Shown: positions 7,016 to 15,821 of the stretch, one piece after another
Layout of the letters: each line of letters opens with the position of its first letter
Numbering within the stretch: the stretch's first letter is position 1
Assembly: GCA_039819115.1 (NCBI GenBank)
Contig: JBCBST010000002.1
Coordinates: 1-63,583 of the forward strand
Length of the DNA stretch: 63,583 bases
Direction: 5' to 3'
Source: JBCBST01 sp039819115
Lineage (GTDB): Bacteria; Bacteroidota; Rhodothermia; Balneolales; Balneolaceae
Notes under the pieces: model-generated
The model's input: the letters and a program-made list of their open reading frames with translations, nothing else
Database searches by the model: none
Told to the model about the DNA's origin: nothing
Program-made: the position numbers and the translations under genes

Positions 7016-9844
7016 ATGAAAGTTAGTAAGCATTTTTTGCTCGTTTGGTTGATCGGGATCCTGTTTCAAGCCAGTGCATTTGCTCAAAATGGGTCAATAA
7101 AAGGGAAAGTAATTGATGCGGAAACCAAAGAGCCGGTCTTTGGCGCTAATGTGTACATCCAAACCCTCTCCAAGGGAGATGTAACCAATTTCGAAGGCGA
7201 GTATACAGTGAAGAATGTTCCGCCGGGCGATTACCAGGTCCGGTTCTCTTATCTGAGCTACCAAACGGAGAATTACGACGTGCGGGTGGAACCCGGACAA
7301 GAAGTGGTGTTAGATATCGAGTTGCGCTCTGTGACGGTTCAAGGAGAAGAGGTGGTGGTATTGGCCCAGGCCCAGGGGCAGGCTGCTGCTATTAAACAGC
7401 AACTGGAGTCCAATACCATTGTGAATGTGGTATCCAAAGAACGCATCCAGGAAAACCCGGATCAAAACGCTGCTGAATCTGTGGCACGTCTACCTGGCGT
7501 TTCGGTGACCAGAGATGCGGGTGAGGCTTCAAAAGTTGTGGTTCGTGGGTTGTCACCGCGCTTCAATTCCATCACAGTAAATGGAGTACGTTTACCAGGT
7601 ACTGATCCCGATGACCGTTCCGTGGATCTAAGTTTGATTCCGCCAGAAGTATTGGACGGTATTGAGGTATTTAAGGCGCTTACGCCCGATAAGGACGCCG
7701 ATGCGGTAGGTGGAACCGTTAACCTGCTGGTAAAAAGCGCGCCTGCCGGGTTTAAAGGAGAAGTACGAATGGAGGGAGGGTATAACGATTTAACCCAGAC
7801 GTTCCAGGACTATAAAGGAGGTATCAATCTGAGTAACCGGTTCTTTAATAATAAACTGGGCGTGCTATTTACAGGGAGTGCCCAGCAAGTAAACCGTACC
7901 GCTCATATACTGGATGCACAATACCTGGTGATTGAAGAAACCCAAAACTTTAACATCGAAGATCTCAACCTTACGGATAACCAGGAATTAAGAGATCGGT
8001 ACGGGTTAGGTTTGAACCTGGATTATTCTATTGGAAACAATGAGTTTTTCTTTAACAGCTTTATGGGAAGAACAGACAGAGATGAGCTGCGGGTACGAAA
8101 GCGATACCGTGTTGAGAATACCCGTACAGAGTATGATTTAAGAGAGAGGGATCGCTTCTCTCAGGTTTATTCCAATTCTCTGCGGGGAGAACACGTAAAG
8201 AACCAGATTAAGTGGGACTGGCAGTTGTCCAACAGCTTCTCCCTGAATAAAACACCGTTTTCCAATTTTGCGAGGTTTGAAGAACGTGCGGCTTATGACC
8301 CTGTTCCTGATGGGAATACACCCCTTAATGAAATACCTTCCTTCGCATTGAATAACCTGGATAATACCAGTTACCTGTTTGGAACGAATAATTTCAGACG
8401 AACAGCCGATCGGGATATAACTGCTCAGGCCAATATGAAAATTGCATTCCGCGCTGGAGAGGATGTGGGTGGATACCTGAAGTTTGGTGGAAAGTACTGG
8501 GATAAACAGCGCTCCAATAACGAGGACGAGATAAGAACACGGTTTGGTACCATCAGCTCTATTGGTCAGAATAATCCGGATTTGTTTGATTTAACTCCGA
8601 ATGGCGATATCCGGATAAGCAATTTTATAGATCAGGATTACGACCCCGATCCGTTCCGTGATAGTCAGGGTTTTTTGTTGTCACCGGGATTGAGCAGCAG
8701 CTTGCTCCGAGACTTCGCCGAAACATATGAGGAGTTTTACGACACAAATCGTGTACAACAATTGAGAGACTATGAAGCAGGTGAAACGATAACTTCTGCT
8801 TACATAATGACCGAAATTAACGTAGGCGAACGGTTTACGTTTATTCCTGGTGTACGTTATGAGCACACTGATAATGACTATCAGGGTGTTTTTGGAGATT
8901 TGGCTCAGGAACTGGGGTTATTCGGAGAACTTAGAGATACAACGGGTGGTCAAAGCTATGACGGTTTCTTCCCAATGTTTCAAATGCGTTTCCAGGTAAC
9001 GGAGGCGGTCAGTTTCAGAGCGGCCTATACCGAAACTCTATCCAGGCCTAACTTTTTTAACCTGGTTCCCTTTGAACAAATAAACGACACCGAATTCACC
9101 GTTAGCAGAGGTAATCCGGATTTACAACCCACCTCGGCCAGGAATTTTGATCTCTTTTTGTCGTTCTTTGATCCCCAGATCGGGTATCTCTCGATTGGAG
9201 GATTTTATAAAGAGCTCGAGAATATTGATTATACCGCGATTACCAGAGTCAGAGATCCAGAAAGTATTTTTAATGGATATGAGTTAACTCAAGTAATCAA
9301 TAGCGAAGAGCTCACAACTATCCGGGGTTTTGAGGTGGATTTCCAAACCGATTTCAGATTTCTGCCGAAACCATTTAATGGGCTCATCTTTAATGGAAAC
9401 GTCGCATTTATAGATTCGGAGACGTTCTATCCCCTGTTTATCGTGACCGACGAGCGTGATCCGAACCCACCATTTCAACCTGTTGTGATTGATACCGTAC
9501 GTTCCGGAAAAGCTCCCGATCAACCCGATTTTGTAGCTGCACTAACGATTGGGTATGAAATCGGAGGATTTTCAGCACGTGCCTCACTCAATCATCAGGA
9601 TGACATTCTTTTTGGTTTAGGACAGATTGATACGGGGGATGAGTTAACCAGTTCATTTAGTTTCTGGGATTTCCAGGTAACCCAAAAACTGCAAAGCTTT
9701 GAAGGGCTGTCCGTTTTTCTAAATGTGAACAATTTTACAGCAGAAAGGGAGAGATCCACGATTGGTAGTGGTGATATTAATAATCTAACCTTTAGACAAT
9801 TCTACGGGTTACGGGCTACGATGGGTGCCAGACTTCGATTTTAA
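7016..9844 (+). CDS. TonB-dependent receptor, carbohydrate type
   Basis: Outer-membrane receptor expected to import oligosaccharides using TonB energy. A signal peptide (1-24, ending ASAFAQ) is followed by a carboxypeptidase-regulatory-like beta-sandwich (about 27-110, KGKVIDAETKEPVFGANV). Next comes a plug (about 135-240) with VARLPGVSVTRDAG, VVRGLSPRFNSITVNG and GGTVNLLV, then a long beta-barrel ending in LRF, the aromatic end expected for BAM insertion. The 942-aa length and plug resemble the TonB-Xanth-Caul group more than SusC. It is first in the glycan operon, 30 bp before a T9SS-sorted protein, with no SusD. A candidate operator lies upstream. Substrate assignment rests on the neighbouring glucuronidases. 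Confidence 0.9.
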   Translation: MKVSKHFLLVWLIGILFQASAFAQNGSIKGKVIDAETKEPVFGANVYIQTLSKGDVTNFEGEYTVKNVPPGDYQVRFSYLSYQTENYDVRVEPGQEVVLDIELRSVTVQGEEVVVLAQAQGQAAAIKQQLESNTIVNVVSKERIQENPDQNAAESVARLPGVSVTRDAGEASKVVVRGLSPRFNSITVNGVRLPGTDPDDRSVDLSLIPPEVLDGIEVFKALTPDKDADAVGGTVNLLVKSAPAGFKGEVRMEGGYNDLTQTFQDYKGGINLSNRFFNNKLGVLFTGSAQQVNRTAHILDAQYLVIEETQNFNIEDLNLTDNQELRDRYGLGLNLDYSIGNNEFFFNSFMGRTDRDELRVRKRYRVENTRTEYDLRERDRFSQVYSNSLRGEHVKNQIKWDWQLSNSFSLNKTPFSNFARFEERAAYDPVPDGNTPLNEIPSFALNNLDNTSYLFGTNNFRRTADRDITAQANMKIAFRAGEDVGGYLKFGGKYWDKQRSNNEDEIRTRFGTISSIGQNNPDLFDLTPNGDIRISNFIDQDYDPDPFRDSQGFLLSPGLSSSLLRDFAETYEEFYDTNRVQQLRDYEAGETITSAYIMTEINVGERFTFIPGVRYEHTDNDYQGVFGDLAQELGLFGELRDTTGGQSYDGFFPMFQMRFQVTEAVSFRAAYTETLSRPNFFNLVPFEQINDTEFTVSRGNPDLQPTSARNFDLFLSFFDPQIGYLSIGGFYKELENIDYTAITRVRDPESIFNGYELTQVINSEELTTIRGFEVDFQTDFRFLPKPFNGLIFNGNVAFIDSETFYPLFIVTDERDPNPPFQPVVIDTVRSGKAPDQPDFVAALTIGYEIGGFSARASLNHQDDILFGLGQIDTGDELTSSFSFWDFQVTQKLQSFEGLSVFLNVNNFTAERERSTIGSGDINNLTFRQFYGLRATMGARLRF

Positions 9845-9874
9845 CCTAAACAAAACAAGCCATAGGAGGCATAC

Positions 9875-11425
9875 ATGAAAACAGTTACAAAAATAATGAG
9901 GACACTACCCATACTTTCGGTCGGGGTTCTCGTTCTTTTGTTAATGGGTTCTTTTGAAGCATTTGCTCAAAGAACGGTACAAGTTTCTCAGGGTTTTGGA
10001 ACCTTGAATCAGGCTATTAGCAGCGATACGACAGAAACTGGTGAGCGAGTTGATTCGAATACCGTGTACGTACTTTCAAGCGGTGGACTTTATCTGCTTG
10101 ACGGAGCCATTGAGCATAGAGATTATCATTTGACGATCGTTGCTGAAGATGGGTATACCGAGCGACCACGCTTAATTCCAGCTGTACCTACAGGTGGTTC
10201 TTCCGATCGTGCATTCCGGCCAAGAGGTGATCTCACCTTACGAGGCTTATTCTTCACGAACGAAAATGAATTTGGTACCCGCGATGAACTTCGGATTATT
10301 CGTATGAGTGCTAATGATATGACGGTTATCGTGGACGATTGTATAATGACTGGCGATAACCAATCCGGCTTCCGGGTAGACGGTTCTGGTTCCAGAATTT
10401 TTATCACAAACTCAATCGTCAGTAATATTGGCATCACTTCCGATCCAAATAACGGTCGCGGAATTGACGATCGCGGTAACCCGATACATACGGTTTATTT
10501 TGAGAATAGTACCTTCTATAACCTTACCAGCCAAGCCCTTCGGGATCAAGGTGATATCATTGAAAGGGTATATGTGAATCAAAATACGTTTGTGAATACC
10601 GGCCGATTCCAGGTACTGGAAATGGGTCAGGTTGCAAATGCCACGGTTACGAACAATATCTTCTATAATACCACTATTCTGGGAGATGATGAGGAAGCAC
10701 TGTCTCAGATTTCCATGCTTCCTCTTAATGAAGAGCAAATTGCAGAATTCGGTGAGCAAACAGCCACCATTCGTTGGAATAACTTCTTTGTTGACCCCGC
10801 TATTCTGGATGCTTATCCGGATACGGTATTCGCACCGGTTAATTTCGATTCACTTACAGCTACATTTGTAAGTGCAGCCGATTCCGCAACCATGTTAAAT
10901 GAAGACATTCAATTCACTAACGGACCGGCTACACCAACCGACGTGGTAACTGCCTGGTGGGCTGATCAGTCTGGAGATATACCTCCATACGACACCGAAG
11001 ATGAAGGCGAATCCTTCGATTTCTCTTATCCTGGTACTCAGGCTTCTGCAACAGCTGCCGGTGATGGTGGAGAACTCGGAGCCCGAACCTGGTTTGGTGT
11101 ACTTACGTCTAACGAGGAAGAGGAGTCGGGTTCGCTAACCACTCCAACTTCATTCGAGTTACTGGGTAATTATCCAAATCCGTTTAACCCAACTACCAAC
11201 ATTGCATTCAGCCTGCCTGAAGCTTCTGTAGTTTCCGTTGAAGTATTCAACATTGTTGGGCAACGCGTGATGACTATTCCTGCTCAGCGATTTACAGCCG
11301 GAGCAAATCAGAATATTAACATTGATGCGTCCAGTCTGTCGTCTGGTATTTACCTGTACCGGATTTCTGCCCGTTCGGCAACGAATACGATGTTGCAGAC
11401 CGGCCGAATGACGTTGATCAAGTAA
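9875..11425 (+). CDS. T9SS-sorted right-handed beta-helix protein
   Basis: Secreted 516-aa protein: signal peptide (about 1-31, ending FEAFAQ), a region of short beta-rich repeats resembling a parallel beta-helix (about 90-275, e.g. TVIVDDCIMTGDNQSGFRVD, VYFENSTFYNLT, ATVTNNIFYNTT), a linker and a T9SS type A sorting domain (about 440-516, NYPNPFNPTTNIAF, ending RMTLIK). It is preceded by AGGAGG at a good distance. Beta-helix proteins here include polysaccharide lyases and glycan-binding proteins; no lyase catalytic set was recognised. Its place straight after the TonB receptor, where SusD would sit, suggests surface glycan capture or cleavage, which is inference. Confidence 0.8.
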   Translation: MKTVTKIMRTLPILSVGVLVLLLMGSFEAFAQRTVQVSQGFGTLNQAISSDTTETGERVDSNTVYVLSSGGLYLLDGAIEHRDYHLTIVAEDGYTERPRLIPAVPTGGSSDRAFRPRGDLTLRGLFFTNENEFGTRDELRIIRMSANDMTVIVDDCIMTGDNQSGFRVDGSGSRIFITNSIVSNIGITSDPNNGRGIDDRGNPIHTVYFENSTFYNLTSQALRDQGDIIERVYVNQNTFVNTGRFQVLEMGQVANATVTNNIFYNTTILGDDEEALSQISMLPLNEEQIAEFGEQTATIRWNNFFVDPAILDAYPDTVFAPVNFDSLTATFVSAADSATMLNEDIQFTNGPATPTDVVTAWWADQSGDIPPYDTEDEGESFDFSYPGTQASATAAGDGGELGARTWFGVLTSNEEEESGSLTTPTSFELLGNYPNPFNPTTNIAFSLPEASVVSVEVFNIVGQRVMTIPAQRFTAGANQNINIDASSLSSGIYLYRISARSATNTMLQTGRMTLIK

Positions 11426-11443
11426 GCAATCGTAACATAACTC

Positions 11444-11482
11444 AAAAGGAGCCTATCTGACGATTGGCTCCTTTTATTTTAT
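11444..11482 (+). terminator. intra-operon terminator/attenuator
   Basis: AAAAGGAGCC (11444-11453) pairs perfectly with GGCTCCTTTT (11466-11475) across a 12-nt loop and is followed by TTTTATTTTAT. It ends 3 bp before the next gene's ATG (11485). It probably gives partial termination, so that the receptor and T9SS protein are made in excess of the downstream enzymes. Confidence 0.8.
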
Positions 11483-11484
11483 CC

Positions 11485-13311
11485 ATGCCTGTCTTCAGAT
11501 TACTTCTTACTCTGGTTGCCCTGTCTATAATCGGATACGTGCAGCACGTGCATGCGCAGTCTGTCTTACCCATGCAGAATATATATGGCCGCTCAGCGTC
11601 AAGTCTGGATGGGACATGGCAATATATTGTAGATCCTATGGAAACGGGGTTAATCAAGTCGAAATATCGCCGTGATTTTCCCGCTGATGACAAGGCAAAA
11701 TTGGATGAAGGGGTGCTCATCGAATACGATTGGGATACCTCTCCCGAAATCCAGGTTCCCGGAGATTGGAATAGCCAGATTGCCGGTATGGAATGGTACG
11801 AAGGCCTGGTTTGGTATCGGAAACGATTTAATTATGAGATAACCAGTGAGCGCCAGTTTCTGTATTTCGAAGCCGTAAACTATAAGGCCCAGGTCTATTT
11901 GAACGGAGAAAAACTGGGTATTCACGAAGGTGGCTTCACTCCTTTTCAGTTTGAAGTAACCGGCAAACTAAAACCAACGGGTAACTCTCTCGTGTTAGCG
12001 GTAGACAATAAACGTCGTGAAGATGGGATTCCTGCTGCCGATTTTGATTGGTGGAATTATGGAGGTATTACGCGTTCGGTATGGCTCGTAGAAACAGAAT
12101 CAGTATTTATAACCGATTACCATCTGGCCCTTAATCCGGATGGAAATCATCTGGAAGGGTATGTTACCCTCGACGGTAGTGCATCGGAGGAGGAAATCAT
12201 GGTGCAGATTCCCGAGCTTGGTGTAAAGAAAAAGGTATACATTGGAAGTTCAGGTACGGCTGATTTTCAGGTTAAAACGCCAAAAGAATTAGAACGGTGG
12301 TTCCCGGATACTCCAAAACGATATACGGTTACGTATACGCGGGGTGATGATATGATAGCCGATCGTGTAGGTTTTAAAACGGCTTCAACCCAAGGATACG
12401 AGATTTTATTAAATGGCGAGCCCCAGTTCTTGAGAGGTATTTGTATCCACGAAGAAGCTATGGGTACACCCACCCGAAGATTGGATTGGGATATGGCTGA
12501 ACGATTACTTCGGGAAGCTAAAGAGATGAACGCCAATTTTGTTCGATTGGCTCATTATCCGCATACGGAAAAAATGACCCGACTGGCAGACAGCCTGGGC
12601 CTTATGGTATGGACTGAAATACCGGTGTACTGGGAGGATATCGATTATCAAAACCCGAAAACGCTGGCTCTCGCAACCCGCATGATTCGCTCTAATTACG
12701 AACGGGACAAGAATCGTGCTTCGATCCTGCTTTGGAGTGTAGCCAACGAAACACCTATCCACAGAGACAGAATGAGCTTTCTGAAACACCTGATTAAGGA
12801 ATTGAAGAATCAAAACGAGCATCTGCTGGTGACGGCAGCCTTAAAAGTATCGCACGAAGGTGGGGTAAAAAGGATCGATGACCCGCTTGGAGCTTACCTC
12901 GACGTGGTTTCCGTAAATACCTATGTGGGTTGGTACGGCACCGACTATCCTGATGCTATACCTGATGTTGCATGGGAATCCGACTTTACAAAACCACTTG
13001 TATTCAGTGAGTTCGGAGCCGGAGCGGTTTATGGAAACCGCGGCGATAAGATGACCCGCTGGACGGAGGACTTCCAGGCGTATTTTATTGACCAAACCAT
13101 GACGATGGCTCTGGATATCCCCTTCTTAAGGGGTACGATGCCCTGGGTGCTCAAAGATTTTCGAACGCCCAGACGCTATCACGGACAATTCCAGCAATAC
13201 TGGAACCGAAAAGGCCTGATCGATCCCCAAGGAAACCGAAAGCAGGCATTTGTAACCCTTTCAAATTGGTACTCCTGCATTCAACAACAAGAGAATATAA
13301 ACAATGAATAG
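11485..13311 (+). CDS. exported glycoside hydrolase family 2, probable beta-glucuronidase
   Basis: GH2 enzyme with a signal peptide, so periplasmic or exported. The open frame extends upstream to a TTG inside the terminator hairpin, but the ATG at 11485 (MPVFRLLLTLVAL) begins a proper signal peptide. Jelly-roll, Ig-like and TIM-barrel domains follow in GH2 order. The acid/base is Glu422 in SVANET and the nucleophile Glu509 in FSEFGAG. WNRKGLID carries N574-x-K576, the N-x-K motif that reads the glucuronate carboxylate in beta-glucuronidases. It overlaps the next gene by 8 bp. Together with the cytoplasmic homologue at 17086 this suggests glucuronate removal in two compartments. Confidence 0.85.
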   Translation: MPVFRLLLTLVALSIIGYVQHVHAQSVLPMQNIYGRSASSLDGTWQYIVDPMETGLIKSKYRRDFPADDKAKLDEGVLIEYDWDTSPEIQVPGDWNSQIAGMEWYEGLVWYRKRFNYEITSERQFLYFEAVNYKAQVYLNGEKLGIHEGGFTPFQFEVTGKLKPTGNSLVLAVDNKRREDGIPAADFDWWNYGGITRSVWLVETESVFITDYHLALNPDGNHLEGYVTLDGSASEEEIMVQIPELGVKKKVYIGSSGTADFQVKTPKELERWFPDTPKRYTVTYTRGDDMIADRVGFKTASTQGYEILLNGEPQFLRGICIHEEAMGTPTRRLDWDMAERLLREAKEMNANFVRLAHYPHTEKMTRLADSLGLMVWTEIPVYWEDIDYQNPKTLALATRMIRSNYERDKNRASILLWSVANETPIHRDRMSFLKHLIKELKNQNEHLLVTAALKVSHEGGVKRIDDPLGAYLDVVSVNTYVGWYGTDYPDAIPDVAWESDFTKPLVFSEFGAGAVYGNRGDKMTRWTEDFQAYFIDQTMTMALDIPFLRGTMPWVLKDFRTPRRYHGQFQQYWNRKGLIDPQGNRKQAFVTLSNWYSCIQQQENINNE

Positions 13312-15820
13312 TCCAGGTCTCCTCTTCTCGTTAGCCGGCTTGCTGTGCACCGTAGCGTGCACCAATTTTAATCCCGAGCCCATCTCCTTTAGTACTACAG
13401 AGAGTTATCGATTCGATTTTGGTTCTGAAGTGGAAGTTAATGAGGCATCCACGATTTCTGTGCCATCTTCTGTTTTGTACACCTCAGAATTAGGATATGG
13501 CCTAACTACCCCGGCTGATGACTTTTATCATCCGGCAACTCTCCGTGCTAGAGATGGGCTGTTAATAGACGGAGTGTCTGCAAAAAGCTTGTCGTTTAAG
13601 GTGGATGTGCCAGATGGTGAATGGCACACGATCCTTTGGTTTGAAGCAGGTAAAACAGACCTGGTTAATACTGAAATCAGGATAAACGGCGAAGAAGTAC
13701 AGGCTGAATTCCAGGGATTTAACCCTCCGGCAGAAGGACGAAAAACGATTCAAAAAATGTACCGTGTAGTACAACATCGTGTTAGCGTGGCTGGAGAAGG
13801 GTTGGAGCTAATCATGCAAAACCCGAATGAAGAAGTACTATTACTTAGTGTTCAGTTAATTCCTGAACCTGGTACCGGTAGCGAGCGCATCACGGCCTCT
13901 TTGGAATCAGCGGGTGCTTTTGACAGCATGGACGATCTGCAGGCACTTCGTGGAGAAACCCAGAAGGAAGCAGACCCGGTCGTTAACGCTTACTGGGATG
14001 CCCAGGTTCAACTGCTACAAAAGGCCGAGGAATTGTTCTACTTAAGAGGTTGGGGCTGGGCGACCGATTCTACCGGTATGGGGCTGTTCGATCATCTCCA
14101 CCAATCAGTGATGTTGTTTGATGGGGTATTAAGCCACCCCGATATTGAACAGAATCCATTGTATGAGCGGGCTCTTTGGTATCGTGGACGATTGTTGTAC
14201 TGGTTATGGCTGGAACGAGGGGGCCCCTTGGAACAGGCCGGCGCAGAACGCGATCTTGCCCGGATGCTGGTCCTCCATCCAGAGGAACCTCTGGTGGGAA
14301 TGTACAATGGGAAAGAATACGATGAACCCGATCCGTTTGATGGGTTTAAAGCCCCCCGAAACGCACCGAAATGGGCAGTTATGCAGTGGGAAAGCCTGAA
14401 CCGGTTAAAAGACATCGCCGATTGGTGGGTAAACGATCAGCAAGCGGCAAATGGAGAGTTTGGAGGGAAATTTGGTGATGATGTGGAAATTTTACGCTGG
14501 TGGCCACCCCTCATTTTAACAGGCGATGAGACGGCATATACCGGGTGGAAACGACTGGCAGATGGAGTTTGGAACAGCAACCGCGTTAAAGATGGATATG
14601 CAGCAAAGCCCAGTGATGTGGAGCATTCTTCGGAGTACATTTCTGATACTGCTCCTCAAATGGTACTGTTTAGCGATGATTCCGAATACGAAGAACGATT
14701 AGCTTATTCAGCCCGTCACTTTGCCGGATTATGGTCAGGAATGAATGAAAACGAGGATCGTTTCTTTAAATCGGCCTGGTTTAGTTCGAGTGAAGTAGAA
14801 CTGGATCCCCCAAAAAACAGGGATGTGGTGTATAACGCACGCGCGATGAAAGCGGTGCGGTACTATGCCTGGAAAACAGAAGATCCCGAAACGATTGGGC
14901 ATTTAAAGGAATGGGCAGATGCCTGGTATAAAGTGACGATGGGAACTGCTAAGGGTAAGCCAGAAGGCATTGTGCCTCCCTCCGTACGCTGGCCCGACGG
15001 AGTAGTGAATGGCAACGAAGAGGAATGGTATGTGGCCAATATGTACTGGCCGTATTTCGATTTCCGGGGTAGTTCAGCCATGTACGATCAATTCCTGTTT
15101 ACCTGGAAGATGACGAATGACGATCGGTATCTGGAGCCGATGCATACTACGATCGAATTAATTCGAAAACATGAAGCCGCGATTAGCAAACCTATAGATC
15201 AGCTGGAGACCGGATCGGAAGCATGGGCAGCCCATGTTGTGGCCAACCGGAGTGGGTTCTGGAACGTGGTTTCTACCTGGCGATTTTACACTAATGAAAA
15301 CCGGTACGATGATTTGCTTACCAACTATGGCGGAGCATATGCCAAATATCGGCTAAGTGGAGATCTTACTCACTTGGAAAAGGCGATGAACCGCTATCTG
15401 GAGGCGATTCGATATAACAAACCTATGTTTACCACGGAGGTTATTCATACCGATCGGGTATTTATCACGAAAGGGCGGTCGAGAGAAGCCGGTGATTTGC
15501 AGGCCATGATTACGGGTAACGGAATATCGGAGAGTTCTTCCCCATACGGAGTGATTAACTGGGAAAAGGCTTCCCGGGAGGTGACCTTCCTCGTTACCGA
15601 TCACTCTCAAACACATGTTGATGTACAGTTGTATTCCTTTGGAGAAACTGCTGAAGAAATTGATTACCGTTTGTGGAACCTTAAACCGGGCACATACACG
15701 GTTATGGTTGATGGAAAAGAGCAATCCAGGTTAACAGTGGATGGAAACGGTACCCGCGGATCATTTGATCTGCCTGTTAAAACCGTTGTGAGACTTACCA
15801 TACAGCATGAGGGCTCATAA
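13304..15820 (+). CDS. large lipoprotein of unrecognised family in the glycan operon
   Basis: 838-aa lipoprotein (lipobox ending TVAC, Cys19). The N-terminal part (about 30-190) is beta-rich with WHTILWFEAG, like a malectin/carbohydrate-binding module. The middle (about 230-700) is helix- and aromatic-rich, with RGWGWATDSTG, NGEFGGKFGDDVEILRWWPP, EHSSEYISDTAPQ and YWPYFDFRGS, as in (alpha/alpha)-toroid lyases and hydrolases. The last 100 residues are beta-rich. I could not assign a CAZy family. The paired acidic and His residues in the middle make it the best candidate in the window for the lyase that would supply the GH105 substrate. That is inference; a non-catalytic binding role is possible. 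Confidence 0.75.
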   Translation: MNSPGLLFSLAGLLCTVACTNFNPEPISFSTTESYRFDFGSEVEVNEASTISVPSSVLYTSELGYGLTTPADDFYHPATLRARDGLLIDGVSAKSLSFKVDVPDGEWHTILWFEAGKTDLVNTEIRINGEEVQAEFQGFNPPAEGRKTIQKMYRVVQHRVSVAGEGLELIMQNPNEEVLLLSVQLIPEPGTGSERITASLESAGAFDSMDDLQALRGETQKEADPVVNAYWDAQVQLLQKAEELFYLRGWGWATDSTGMGLFDHLHQSVMLFDGVLSHPDIEQNPLYERALWYRGRLLYWLWLERGGPLEQAGAERDLARMLVLHPEEPLVGMYNGKEYDEPDPFDGFKAPRNAPKWAVMQWESLNRLKDIADWWVNDQQAANGEFGGKFGDDVEILRWWPPLILTGDETAYTGWKRLADGVWNSNRVKDGYAAKPSDVEHSSEYISDTAPQMVLFSDDSEYEERLAYSARHFAGLWSGMNENEDRFFKSAWFSSSEVELDPPKNRDVVYNARAMKAVRYYAWKTEDPETIGHLKEWADAWYKVTMGTAKGKPEGIVPPSVRWPDGVVNGNEEEWYVANMYWPYFDFRGSSAMYDQFLFTWKMTNDDRYLEPMHTTIELIRKHEAAISKPIDQLETGSEAWAAHVVANRSGFWNVVSTWRFYTNENRYDDLLTNYGGAYAKYRLSGDLTHLEKAMNRYLEAIRYNKPMFTTEVIHTDRVFITKGRSREAGDLQAMITGNGISESSSPYGVINWEKASREVTFLVTDHSQTHVDVQLYSFGETAEEIDYRLWNLKPGTYTVMVDGKEQSRLTVDGNGTRGSFDLPVKTVVRLTIQHEGS

Positions 15821-15821
15821 C

